The notes beneath the pieces are model-generated. The model saw only the letters and a list, made by a program, of their open reading frames with translations. It was not told where the DNA came from and did no database searches. A stretch of 19,492 bases of DNA, from contig JAGBSL010000024.1 in the NCBI GenBank assembly GCA_017631875.1, positions 1 through 19,492 of the forward strand, written 5' to 3'. The position numbers and the translations under genes are program-made. Position 1 is the first letter of the stretch. Every line of letters starts with the position of its first letter. This DNA is from Bacteroidales bacterium. Lineage in GTDB: Bacteria > Bacteroidota > Bacteroidia > Bacteroidales > UBA932. Below are positions 1 through 6,644 of the stretch, piece by piece.

Positions 1-134
1 ATGGCATTGGAGACATAAAGTTCGCTATATGTGTTTTCAATGTTGAAGGTCTCTGTGACTGTAACTCCGGCAAATTTATCACATCCGAAAAGAGCGGATA
101 GTAAAAAAATCAATGTTATGTTTCTATAATTCAT
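1..134 (-). CDS. Putative lipoprotein, N-terminal fragment (DUF2807-like?)
   Basis: The gene runs off the left edge of the window, so only the first 44 codons are visible. It starts with ATG at 134 and reads MNYRNITLIFLLSALFGC, then DKFAGVTVTETFNIENTY. This is a short signal peptide with a lipobox-like LFGC, so Cys18 is the probable lipidation site. The segment FNIENTYSELYVSNA resembles the opening strand of DUF2807 (head GIN domain) proteins, which often begin with a phrase like 'dFtkLeVsnai'. That assignment rests on about 15 residues and is an inference. The protein would sit at the cell envelope. Its upstream region carries GC-rich hairpins and dispersed repeats. The rest of the gene lies outside the window, so it is not possible to say whether it is intact. 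Confidence 0.6.
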   Translation of the reverse strand, partial: MNYRNITLIFLLSALFGCDKFAGVTVTETFNIENTYSELYVSNA

Positions 135-170
135 AATTAAAGTAACTATGTTTGTAATCTATTGAAAGAC

Positions 171-216
171 GCTCTCAGGGGCTTGTCGGCCCCTGCCGCT
201 TGGCAGACCCCCGAGA
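171..216. repeat. GC-rich nested hairpin cluster
   Basis: In an otherwise AT-rich stretch, GGGGC and GCCCC (178-182 and 189-193) form a hairpin, followed at once by TGCC-gctt-GGCA (194-205). An alternative outer stem pairs CTCAGGGG (174-181) with CCCCCGAG (208-215). The two folds are mutually exclusive. It lies in the upstream region of the truncated lipoprotein gene. It could be a leader structure or part of a dispersed element. No T-run follows on either strand that would make it a classical terminator. Confidence 0.45.
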
Positions 217-236
217 AGTTTTTCAAATAAAAGTTA

Positions 237-297
237 AGCTACTGATATTTTTGCTAAATTTATTTGGCATCAATTATTATCAAAAAATACAGTAGCT
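237..297. repeat. 16-base inverted repeat with 29-base AT-rich interior
   Basis: AGCTACTGATATTTTT (237-252) is mirrored by AAAAAATACAGTAGCT (282-297). The outer eight bases are perfectly complementary and only two inner positions mismatch. The interior is A/T-rich with no reading frame. It may be a long hairpin in a transcript, or the remnant of a very small non-coding element with terminal inverted repeats. No clear target-site duplication was seen. Confidence 0.5.
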
Positions 298-313
298 ATG
301 AGTACACAAATCC

Positions 314-431
314 CGATTTATCGGTGTAAATACACGAAACATTTCACAGAAGATAATCAGTACGCAAAAGCATCTCGTGTGAGATGCTTAACTTTTGCCC
401 CTTATGGGTGGAGGAGATGTATCAAAATGGG
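314..431. repeat. Dispersed direct repeat, copy A (long form)
   Basis: Starts with CGATTTATCGGTGTAAATA and continues through ACATTTCACA and CTTAACTTTTGCCC to a diverged GTGGaGGAgaTGTAT segment. It matches copy B at 1281-1371 in the same orientation. Copy A contains about 30 extra bases (roughly 350-380) that B lacks. The extra part includes half of a perfect hairpin, AAGCATCTC-gtgt-GAGATGCTT (368-389). No coding function is supported: the small open frame across it has no homologue that I recognise. Confidence 0.65.
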
Positions 432-506
432 TATTCCATCTTTAAATTCAGCCATTTTGTATTGTGTTAGTTTTTATTTCCAACTTCATTTCTATCGACA
501 AGCCTA

Positions 507-568
507 ACTGTCATTTCGAGCGAATCTCACACTGTCATTTCGAGCGAGCGAAGCGAGTCGAGAAATCT
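507..568. repeat. REP-like intergenic repeat, one full and one truncated unit
   Basis: ACTGTCATTTCGAGCGA occurs twice in tandem (507-523 and 531-547). The second unit continues through GCGAAGCGAGTCGAGAAATCT, giving an imperfect palindrome in which ATTTCGA pairs with TCGAGAAAT. Repeats of the type 'GTCATTTCGAGCG...GAGAAATCT' are widespread between genes in Bacteroidetes genomes. That identification is from general knowledge, and the two copies are seen directly. No transposase is nearby. Confidence 0.6.
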
Positions 569-603
569 AAATCATGCAAATATAACAAATATCCCGAACT
601 CCC

Positions 604-682
604 GTCCACGAAAACAGCCCTTTTCATGGACGACACGCCCATTTTTCCGTTCCCATCCACGAAAACCGCCATTTTCATGGAC
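604..682. repeat. Paired 28-base palindromes, 51-base period
   Basis: Two imperfect palindromes at 604-631 and 655-682 have arms GTCCACGAAAAC / TTTTCATGGAC and ATCCACGAAAAC / TTTTCATGGAC. Start-to-start spacing is 51 bases. Read on the minus strand they align with the pair at 18216-18293 (consensus near GTCCrTGAAwATGsCG, then TTTTyrYGGAC), which also has a 51-base period. They lie downstream of the 757-1242 gene, just beyond its probable terminator. Confidence 0.7.
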
Positions 683-683
683 A

Positions 684-708
684 GAAAAAGACAGCCCAAA
701 GCTGTCTT
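684..708 (-). terminator. Rho-independent terminator for the 757-1242 gene
   Basis: On the minus strand AAGACAGC-tttgg-GCTGTCTT forms a perfect 8-bp stem (688-695 with 701-708). It is followed by a TTTTT run within CTGTCTTTTTCT. It lies about 50 bases after the stop codon of the minus-strand gene at 757-1242. Confidence 0.75.
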
Positions 709-756
709 ATCAGGGAGGAGGGAGCTAAACTACGTTAAGGCTGTCAGAATTGGAAT

Positions 757-1242
757 TTAGTCGTTATGAGCGAATTCAGCCAGAGGGATCAGGTCTTCCG
801 GAAGAATGTAGAATGAATATTTACAATCATCCCCATATTCCTCAAAGTGCCATTCTGATTCATTGTTGTGAATCTGCCTGACTCCATCGGCTCTGTAATA
901 TTTGGCGTTACAATCTTCCAAGGCAGCTTCCGAGCCTGCACTATCCTTTATTGTCCAGAACCGAAGCAGCCCCTTCTCTTCCGTTCCCATATAGACTTCA
1001 AGGTTTGCGTCTACTACCGCAATGAGCCTTAATCCGCCGTCATCAGATGATTTAGCTATTTCCAATGACTCCCCGGGTCTGAGGGTCGCTTTGTGAGTAC
1101 CATAATATCGATGGACTGACTGTACATAAATTTCCTCATCAGTCATATTCGTTATACAAAACGATGTGTGTACTATACTGCATTGGAATGAACAGAAGAG
1201 CAGCGTAAATGCTAAAAGAATTATTTTTAAAATATTTTTCAT
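757..1242 (-). CDS. Hypothetical small envelope protein / possible lipoprotein
   Basis: 161 residues with a clear N-terminal secretion signal (MKNILKIILLAFTLLFCSFQC). Cysteines at 17 and 21 could be lipidated, but neither sits in a canonical lipobox, so a lipoprotein is likely rather than certain. The mature part (FCITNMTDEEIYVQSVHRYY, then a charged, glycine-poor domain) looks like a small beta-rich domain. Further cysteines at about 110 and 139 could form a disulphide. I do not recognise the family. The gene stands alone on the minus strand with its own terminator (684-708), and its 5' side abuts copy B of a dispersed repeat. It is flanked on both sides by repeats, which fits an accessory, variable locus. 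The start is the ATG at 1242. Confidence 0.75.
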   Translation of the reverse strand: MKNILKIILLAFTLLFCSFQCSIVHTSFCITNMTDEEIYVQSVHRYYGTHKATLRPGESLEIAKSSDDGGLRLIAVVDANLEVYMGTEEKGLLRFWTIKDSAGSEAALEDCNAKYYRADGVRQIHNNESEWHFEEYGDDCKYSFYILPEDLIPLAEFAHND

Positions 1243-1280
1243 GATATATTCATTAAATCGTTATGTTATCAACTAAATTG

Positions 1281-1371
1281 CGATTTATCGGTGTAAATAT
1301 ACGGAACATTTCACAAACGAGACGCTTAACTTTTGCCCTTATGCGTGGCGGAAGTGTATGAAAGAGGTGGA
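1281..1371. repeat. Dispersed direct repeat, copy B (short form)
   Basis: Matches copy A (314-431) over CGATTTATCGGTGTAAATA (1281-1299), ACATTTCACA and CTTAACTTTTGCCC. It lacks about 30 bases, including one arm of the copy A hairpin. It fills most of the 150-base divergent spacer between the 757-1242 gene and the reductase gene at 1393. On the minus strand it carries a CGTTTG... TATATTTAC arrangement that vaguely resembles promoter elements but with too short a spacer (about 14 bases). Confidence 0.65.
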
Positions 1372-1380
1372 ATTTCTTAT

Positions 1381-1388
1381 TAGATTTG
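1381..1388 (+). promoter_or_regulatory. Possible -7 element giving a leaderless transcript
   Basis: TAGATTTG matches the Bacteroidetes -7 consensus TAnnTTTG and ends only four bases before the ATG at 1393, so transcription from it would start at or within the start codon. No TTTG is present at the expected -33 distance, so this may be coincidence. Confidence 0.3.
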
Positions 1389-1392
1389 CAGT

Positions 1393-2247
1393 ATGAAGAA
1401 GATACTGATTACCGGGGCCAGCGGTTTTGTGGGAAGCCGCACAGTTGCAGCATTGCAAGACACATACGAACTCATCACGCCAAGCCACGCCGAACTGGAC
1501 ATCACATCAGAAGACGCTGTCGAGAGTTTCATCAGCCGCACGCAGCCTGATGCGATCCTGCATCTCGCCGCACTCTCCAACACAGGATACTGCGAGGAGC
1601 ACCCGCAGGAAAGCTATATGGTCAACGTAGTCAGTGTCGAAAACATTGCCATGGCCGCAGCCAGACATTACATCAAGCTGGTATGGTTCTCATCAGACCA
1701 AGTATATAATGGATGCACCGAACTTGGACTCCTGTCAGAAGACACTCCGCTTAAACCTGAAAACCATTACGGCAGGCACAAGCTGCTGGCTGAACAGCGA
1801 GCATTGGAAATCTGCCCGGAAAGCGTTGCATTACGCGCAACATGGATGTACGATTCCGAGCGACCAGGCATGAAGACCCACAGGAACTTCGTCCTGAATT
1901 TCCAGGAGGCAATAAAGAACGGAACTCCCCTGCGCTTCGCAACAAGAGAATTCCGCGGTATTACTTGGATTGAAGATGTCGTGCGCAACATCCCGCACAC
2001 ATTTGATCTTCCAGGCGGAGTATATAATTTCGGTGCCGAAAACCATCTCAATACTTATGAGACCGCCCTCGAGTACGCCAGACTCCAGAACATCAGCCCA
2101 GAAGATGAGCTGGTAATCCCCGACCCTGAACGCTTCCCGCAGCACATCCGCAACCTCAGCATCTCGATGGGCAAGGCCCACAAGGCATCGAACGGAAAAA
2201 TCAACTTCATGTCCACCCTCGAAGGCCTTGCCGCCTTTCTAAACTAG
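1393..2247 (+). CDS. SDR-family sugar-nucleotide reductase (RmlD-like)
   Basis: 284 residues forming an extended short-chain dehydrogenase. The N-terminus (MKKILITGASGFVGSR) has the TGxxGxxG dinucleotide-binding loop at residues 7-14. HLAA (57-60) is the usual second motif, and catalytic residues are visible as Ser100/Ser101 and Tyr126-x3-Lys130 (HYGRHK). The overall length, and WFSSDQVYNG followed by RATWMY and GITWIEDV, are most like dTDP-4-dehydrorhamnose reductases (RmlD) and related sugar-nucleotide reductases. No rml partner genes are nearby, so the substrate cannot be inferred. The protein is cytosolic. A purine-rich AAAGAGGTGG lies about 22 bases before the start, too far for a classical ribosome site. 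It ends in a TAG that overlaps the stop codon of the convergent acyloxyacyl hydrolase gene. Confidence 0.85.
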   Translation: MKKILITGASGFVGSRTVAALQDTYELITPSHAELDITSEDAVESFISRTQPDAILHLAALSNTGYCEEHPQESYMVNVVSVENIAMAAARHYIKLVWFSSDQVYNGCTELGLLSEDTPLKPENHYGRHKLLAEQRALEICPESVALRATWMYDSERPGMKTHRNFVLNFQEAIKNGTPLRFATREFRGITWIEDVVRNIPHTFDLPGGVYNFGAENHLNTYETALEYARLQNISPEDELVIPDPERFPQHIRNLSISMGKAHKASNGKINFMSTLEGLAAFLN

Positions 2248-3653
2248 TCCTTCCACCAGTTCCTGCGGTGGTGGAACACGATGCCCTTACCCTCAGAGCG
2301 GTTCGCCTTCTTGAAGAAAGGAATCTGATATCCGAGACCGAACTCGACGAACTCACAGATATGAAGGTGAGTCTTTGCACTTGCCTGAAGGTAGAGATTA
2401 TCCCATACACGGTACTTCAGACCGAAACGGATATAATGGCATGCTTCCTCGCCACCGGCACCGTTTGGAGTCGTATAGAGCAGCGGACGCTTAGGAGCAA
2501 CTTTGCCGAAGTTATCGTAATGATAATCGTAATAGATATTGCGGGCTGGGTTATAGAAGTAAACTCCCCAGTCGACCATCGCGGTCACTGCTCCGAACTT
2601 GAACTCATTGTTGAGCGCGATACCGGCACGTACCTTCTGCGCAAATCCATAATCGATATCCTTTTCAGATCCGCAAGTAGTACAATCAACTATATCACTA
2701 TCCTTACCAGGAATATCCATATCCGGGAAATCGCCCCTTAAAGAGCCGACATCAAAGCTTCCATGACAATAAAGATTACGTTCCGTATTCTTTGACACAG
2801 CATTGTTGAAGAACACGTCAAGGCCCAATCCGACTGCATACCAATTGTTTACATGATATACAGGAGCAATATGGAATGATGAGATAAGGTACTTGTGCGT
2901 ATCCTCAATAGCAGGCTGCTGAGCACCGGCCGCCCCTGTGATGTTCAATGCCCAGCCGTATGGAAGGTCAGGGAACTGAACAGGCTCCTTCTTCACGTCA
3001 GAATTGAAAGTCGCAGTAACACCAAGCGAACCATAAATGGCATTCATACCGATATTCGGCATGTTTGTACGGCCATTGCTCATGTGGAAATATCCGAACT
3101 CCGTACCAAATGCAAGATACTTTGTTATAGGTACATTCAGCTGGATACCGGCATTCAGATAAACATTGAGAAAACATCCGAAGACAGTATTCACTGTCGG
3201 CTCGTAATAGTGATCCGGATCCTGGTCCTCCTGCGTATACCAGTGTTCTGTAACTGCCGCAAGACCTCCGGCAACCTTGAACCTCATCTGGAAGAAATCA
3301 GTATCGATGGCATTGAGCAATATGTATGGATACACAGCCACCGAATGGCCAAGCATCTTATGGCCCATGTCAATCCATGAAACACCGACACCTGCAGTCG
3401 CATTGTTAAGATACTGCTGCCAAGGATGCTGTTGCTGTGACGGGAATTCGAAACCAAGATTGACTCCGGCAGGATATGCGCCGCCGAACTTATCAAAATG
3501 AACACCTTTATCAAGATAGGTGCCTCTGAAAGGATATGCCTTGATGGAAAATGGGAGCTTGCTGTCTGATGTATTTTCAGAAGTTGTCTCCTGAGCCCAA
3601 ATAGAATTTACTGACACCAGGAGTGCCAGCATCAACATATAAAAACGCGTCAT
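2244..3653 (-). CDS. Acyloxyacyl hydrolase / PagL-like lipid A deacylase, outer membrane
   Basis: 469 residues from the ATG at 3653 (MTRFYMLMLALLVSVNSIWA|Q), which places a good signal peptide at the N-terminus. An upstream in-frame ATG at 3704 would put charged residues before it and is disfavoured. The mature protein is rich in alternating aromatic/hydrophobic strands typical of an outer-membrane beta-barrel. The segment FHMSNGRTNMPNIGMN contains His190-x-Ser192-Asn193, matching the His-Ser active-site motif of the PagL / acyloxyacyl hydrolase family (PF09411), which removes acyl chains from lipid A. It is much longer than Pseudomonas PagL. The extra C-terminal region with further beta strands resembles the longer Bacteroidetes homologues, from general knowledge. 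An alternative reading is a generic barrel protein with a chance HxSN. It stands next to prfB but has its own promoter-like sequence. Confidence 0.75.
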   Translation of the reverse strand: MTRFYMLMLALLVSVNSIWAQETTSENTSDSKLPFSIKAYPFRGTYLDKGVHFDKFGGAYPAGVNLGFEFPSQQQHPWQQYLNNATAGVGVSWIDMGHKMLGHSVAVYPYILLNAIDTDFFQMRFKVAGGLAAVTEHWYTQEDQDPDHYYEPTVNTVFGCFLNVYLNAGIQLNVPITKYLAFGTEFGYFHMSNGRTNMPNIGMNAIYGSLGVTATFNSDVKKEPVQFPDLPYGWALNITGAAGAQQPAIEDTHKYLISSFHIAPVYHVNNWYAVGLGLDVFFNNAVSKNTERNLYCHGSFDVGSLRGDFPDMDIPGKDSDIVDCTTCGSEKDIDYGFAQKVRAGIALNNEFKFGAVTAMVDWGVYFYNPARNIYYDYHYDNFGKVAPKRPLLYTTPNGAGGEEACHYIRFGLKYRVWDNLYLQASAKTHLHICEFVEFGLGYQIPFFKKANRSEGKGIVFHHRRNWWKD

Positions 3654-3664
3654 TACACTATATT

Positions 3665-3696
3665 TAAAACTACACTGCCGGCATAGATGCAACAAA
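3665..3696 (-). promoter_or_regulatory. Promoter of the acyloxyacyl hydrolase gene
   Basis: On the minus strand TTTG (3693-3696), a 20-base spacer and TAGTTTTA (3665-3672) match TTTG-N19/21-TAnnTTTG except for the last base. The start codon at 3653 lies 11 bases after the -7 element, so the leader would be only a few bases. Confidence 0.55.
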
Positions 3697-3719
3697 GCCT
3701 GCATACGTTGCAGGCTTTG
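3693..3719. terminator. Stem-loop between prfB and the hydrolase gene
   Basis: CAAAGCCTGCA-tacgt-TGCAGGCTTTG is a perfect 11-bp stem located 16 bases after the prfB stop codon (minus strand). The following minus-strand bases (TTGCATC) are not a T-run, so termination may be inefficient. Its distal end overlaps the -33 element of the downstream promoter. Confidence 0.5.
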
Positions 3720-3734
3720 ATCAAAAATTTCCGT

Positions 3735-4799
3735 TTAATTATTCTCCATCAGGAAAACCTTCATGAAATCATTCAGGTCACCATCAAGCACCCCTTGAGT
3801 ATCCGATGTCTCATGTCCTGTACGAAGGTCCTTGACCATCTTATACGGATGCAGGACATAGCTTCGTATCTGCGATCCCCACTCGATCTTCTTTTTCTGT
3901 CCCTCAAGTTCTGCCTGCTTCTCCTGACGCTTCTTCAGCTCAATGTCGTAGAGACGCGATTTCAAGATACGGAGGGCATTCTGACGGTTGTCCAGCTGCG
4001 AGCGCGTCTCGGTATTTTCAACGACGATGCCCGAAGGAATATGCCTTACGCGCACGCCGGTCTCCACCTTGTTGACATTCTGTCCGCCGGCACCGCTCGA
4101 ACGGTAAGTATCCCACTCCAGATCTCCCGGATTGATTTCGATTTCAATTGAATCGTCGACAAGAGGATAAACAAACACAGATGAGAATGTAGTCTGCCTC
4201 TTTCCCTGTGCATTGAACGGCGATATACGCACCAATCGATGCACACCGCTCTCCGCCTTCAGATATCCGAAAGCATAATCACCCTCCACCTGCATGGTTA
4301 CTGACTTTATTCCAGCATCTTCGCCTTCCAGCTCATCAGTTATAGTGACCTTATATCCGTTACGTTCAGCCCAGCGCACATACATACGCATCAGCATCGC
4401 CGACCAGTCGTTAGCCTCAGTACCGCCAGCACCTGAGTTGATAGTCAGGACAGCACCGAGATTGTCTCCCTCCTCGCCAAGCATATTCCTCAGTTCCAGG
4501 GCCTCAATACCCTCAACCGCAGCAGCATACGCCTGATCTATATCATCATCTTCCAGTTCAAGGAGCACATTAAGATCCTCGACATCTGCAGCCACCTTAT
4601 CATATCCTGTCACCCAGAACTTCACGCCCGAGAGTTCCTTAAGGAACTTCTCAGCCGCCTTCGGATCATCCCAGAAATCAGCCGCGAGAGTCTTCTCCTG
4701 CATCTGCGCCACCTCCTCACGCTTAGCCTCCACGGCGATACACCTTGCCAGCGTCTCCACACGCTGCTGAAGTTCCTTTATCTGTTCTATACTTATCAT
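3735..4799 (-). CDS. prfB: Peptide chain release factor 2
   Basis: 354 residues. Class I release factor 2, which recognises UAA and UGA and triggers peptidyl-tRNA hydrolysis on the ribosome. The codon-recognition tripeptide SPF is at residues 193-195 and the catalytic GGQ at 238-240 (SSGAGGQNVNKVE). The N-terminal helical domain is followed by the typical SGAGGTEANDW segment (122-132). Start ATG at 4799 (MISIEQIKELQQRVETL). In many bacteria a +1 programmed frameshift near codon 25 is needed to make the full protein; here the frame runs straight through (LARCIAVEAKREEV) with no in-frame UGA, so that autoregulation is absent. A sequence resembling the frameshift Shine-Dalgarno (AAGGTGTATC) is still present. 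It is divergent from the aldo/keto reductase gene. Confidence 0.96.
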   Translation of the reverse strand: MISIEQIKELQQRVETLARCIAVEAKREEVAQMQEKTLAADFWDDPKAAEKFLKELSGVKFWVTGYDKVAADVEDLNVLLELEDDDIDQAYAAAVEGIEALELRNMLGEEGDNLGAVLTINSGAGGTEANDWSAMLMRMYVRWAERNGYKVTITDELEGEDAGIKSVTMQVEGDYAFGYLKAESGVHRLVRISPFNAQGKRQTTFSSVFVYPLVDDSIEIEINPGDLEWDTYRSSGAGGQNVNKVETGVRVRHIPSGIVVENTETRSQLDNRQNALRILKSRLYDIELKKRQEKQAELEGQKKKIEWGSQIRSYVLHPYKMVKDLRTGHETSDTQGVLDGDLNDFMKVFLMENN

Positions 4800-4839
4800 C
4801 TCAATGTATCTAAATCATACAAAATTAGTGATTTTTCCC

Positions 4840-4847
4840 TATATTTG
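4840..4847 (+). promoter_or_regulatory. -7 element of the gpr-murI promoter
   Basis: TATATTTG is an exact TAnnTTTG. It lies 40 bases before the ATG at 4888 and overlaps the left arm of a 12-base inverted repeat. No TTTG was found at -33. Confidence 0.5.
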
Positions 4848-4885
4848 TACAGTTCGATCCTATAAACAGGGTTGAACTGTACAAA
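4844..4885. promoter_or_regulatory. Perfect 12-base inverted repeat, possible operator
   Basis: TTTGTACAGTTC (4844-4855) and GAACTGTACAAA (4874-4885) are perfect complements separated by 18 bases. The left arm overlaps the -7 element and probable start site. The right arm ends two bases before the gpr start codon. It could be a double operator site (centre-to-centre 30 bases, about three helical turns) or a leader hairpin that hides the translation start. No T-run follows, and it is not a terminator. Confidence 0.6.
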
Positions 4886-4887
4886 TT

Positions 4888-5889
4888 ATGATCAATCCAG
4901 TCTATTCAGCAGCAGAAGACCGCTACGAAGCGGGTATGAAATACCGCCGCAGCGGCAACAGCGGAATCATGCTCCCCGAGATATCACTCGGACTTTGGCA
5001 GAACTTCGGAGACACCGCCCCACTCTCGCGCAGTCGCGAAATGCTCCTGCACGCCTTCGACAAAGGCATATGCCACTTCGACCTTGCAAACAACTACGGA
5101 CCATCATACGGCAGCGCTGAAAGCACTTTCGGCAAAGTGATGCAGAGCGACCTGCGTCCATACAGAGACGAACTTTTCATCTCGACCAAGGCAGGCTACG
5201 ACATGTGGCCGGGTCCTTACGGCAACCTCGGCTCACGCAAATACCTCATGAGCAGCCTCGACCAGAGCCTCAAGAGGATGAATCTGGACTATGTGGACAT
5301 ATTCTATTCACACAGATTTGACCCGAACACTCCTCTTCAGGAGACCATGCAGGCGCTGGTAGACATAGTCAGAAGCGGCAAAGCGCTTTATGCCGGCATA
5401 TCGAACTACCCTCATGAAGCAGCGGAATATGCCTACAAGTATCTGGCTGACCATGACGTTCCATGCCTGCTGCATCAGGTAAAATACAACATGATGCATA
5501 GAGTGCCCGAAACTGACAACCTGCTTGAGCAGGCAAAGGCGTCAGGCTCAGGCCTGATCGCCTTCTCCCCTCTCGCGCAGGGCGTGCTGACCGACAGATA
5601 CCTGAACGGCATCCCTTCAGACTCCAGGGCAGCAAGAGATTTCTCTCTCAAGGCAAGCACAATAACCCCTGAACTGATCGAAAAGATTCAGAAACTGACT
5701 GCGTTGGCAGCAGAAAGAGGACAGTCCCTTGCGCAGATGGCACTGGCATGGACATTGAAAAATGACCTCGTGACCTCGGTCATCGTAGGAGCCAGCAGCG
5801 TCGCCCAGCTCGACAACAATCTGGCAGCGATAAACAACACAGAGTTCACAGCAGAAGAACTCAACATAATCGATTCATTGACAAAATGA
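4888..5889 (+). CDS. gpr: Aldo/keto reductase, YghZ / glyceraldehyde-3-phosphate reductase type
   Basis: 333 residues with an (alpha/beta)8 aldo/keto reductase fold. The N-terminus (MKYRRSGNSGIMLPEISLGL, from residue 17) is close to E. coli YghZ (Gpr), which reduces L-glyceraldehyde 3-phosphate and methylglyoxal with NADPH; YghZ is about the same length. The catalytic tetrad is visible as Asp65, Tyr70 (FDLANNYG), Lys101 (STKAGYDMW) and His142 (YSHRFDP). The C-terminal cofactor segment SVIVGASSVAQLDNN is present. Start ATG at 4888 follows directly on the 12-base inverted repeat. The stop codon overlaps the murI start (ATGA, 5886-5889), so the two are translationally coupled. The physiological substrate could be another aldehyde; the family call is firm, the exact substrate is not. 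Confidence 0.9.
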   Translation: MINPVYSAAEDRYEAGMKYRRSGNSGIMLPEISLGLWQNFGDTAPLSRSREMLLHAFDKGICHFDLANNYGPSYGSAESTFGKVMQSDLRPYRDELFISTKAGYDMWPGPYGNLGSRKYLMSSLDQSLKRMNLDYVDIFYSHRFDPNTPLQETMQALVDIVRSGKALYAGISNYPHEAAEYAYKYLADHDVPCLLHQVKYNMMHRVPETDNLLEQAKASGSGLIAFSPLAQGVLTDRYLNGIPSDSRAARDFSLKASTITPELIEKIQKLTALAAERGQSLAQMALAWTLKNDLVTSVIVGASSVAQLDNNLAAINNTEFTAEELNIIDSLTK

Positions 5890-6644
5890 TAGGCATCTTC
5901 GACTCAGGCATTGGCGGCTTGTCCGTATTCAGGGAGATACGTAAGGTTCTTCCTGAGCAGAGCTATGTATACTACTCAGACAACGCCCATTGCCCGTACG
6001 GAGAAAAGACCCGAGAATATATCATTGACCGAGCCCGCACGATTACAAGGTTCCTCCTCGAAAAAGGCTGCGAGATCATAGTTGTTGCCTGCAACACGGC
6101 AACCGCTGCAGCAATCGCAACGCTCAGAGAAGAATTCCCTGTAAAATTCATCGGCATGGAGCCGGCAATCAAGCCGGCAGCACAGGCGACGAAGACGGGA
6201 GTCGTAGGAGTCCTTGCGACAGCCGGCACACTGAGAGCCACAAAGTACATCGACACCAGAGCCCGCTGGGCTCAGAATGTCCGGATTGTCGAGCACATAG
6301 GCCAAGGATTCGTCGAACTGGTAGAAAAAGGCATCACGACCGGCCCGGAAGCTGAATCGACAGTACGCAACAGCCTCATGCCGCTGCTTGACGCCGGCGC
6401 CGACATGATCGTTCTTGGCTGCACCCACTATCCTTTCCTCTCAGAAACAATCAGCAAGGTTGCATCCGAAGCATATCCAGACAGAACCATCAAGATCATA
6501 GACCCAGCCCCTGCCGTCGCCCGCCACCTCATTGAAGTCATGACCGAAGAAGGCATCAGCGAAATAGGCCCCAATGGGTTCAGCATGGAACTCCATGCCT
6601 CAGGAGACCCCGCCACACTGCTTACAACATATAACAGACTATAA
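5886..6644 (+). CDS. murI: Glutamate racemase
   Basis: 252 residues. Cofactor-independent racemase that supplies D-glutamate for peptidoglycan precursors in the cytosol. It begins MIGIFDSGIGGLSVFREI, with Asp6-Ser7 of the active site. The two catalytic cysteines are Cys69 (VACNTAT) and Cys179 (LGCTHYPF), with His181 next to the second. Length is slightly short of the family norm (about 260-270), with nothing missing. It overlaps gpr by four bases and ends at a strong hairpin, so gpr-murI is a two-gene transcription unit. The wall-synthesis role echoes the wall-salvage genes that converge from the other side, but the two units have separate promoters. Confidence 0.96.
   Translation: MIGIFDSGIGGLSVFREIRKVLPEQSYVYYSDNAHCPYGEKTREYIIDRARTITRFLLEKGCEIIVVACNTATAAAIATLREEFPVKFIGMEPAIKPAAQATKTGVVGVLATAGTLRATKYIDTRARWAQNVRIVEHIGQGFVELVEKGITTGPEAESTVRNSLMPLLDAGADMIVLGCTHYPFLSETISKVASEAYPDRTIKIIDPAPAVARHLIEVMTEEGISEIGPNGFSMELHASGDPATLLTTYNRL

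Noticed and set aside
577..586. Minus-strand TATATTTG as a promoter
   Set aside because: It matches the -7 consensus but has no -33 element, and no gene follows on that strand for over 400 bases.
604..682. CRISPR array
   Set aside because: Only two repeats with one 23-base spacer, strongly palindromic throughout, and no cas genes; the same holds at 18216-18293.
298..760. Two short plus-strand open frames (298-507 and 464-760) in the gene-free stretch
   Set aside because: They run across hairpins, REP-like units and palindromes, have atypical amino-acid content and no recognisable family; the repeats explain the sequence better.
3654..3704. Longer N-terminus for the acyloxyacyl hydrolase starting at 3704
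   Set aside because: It would add 17 residues before a good signal peptide and would start inside the stem-loop and promoter region.
4800..4839. Promoter for prfB
   Set aside because: No TAnnTTTG with suitable spacing could be found on the minus strand; the true start site cannot be called from sequence.
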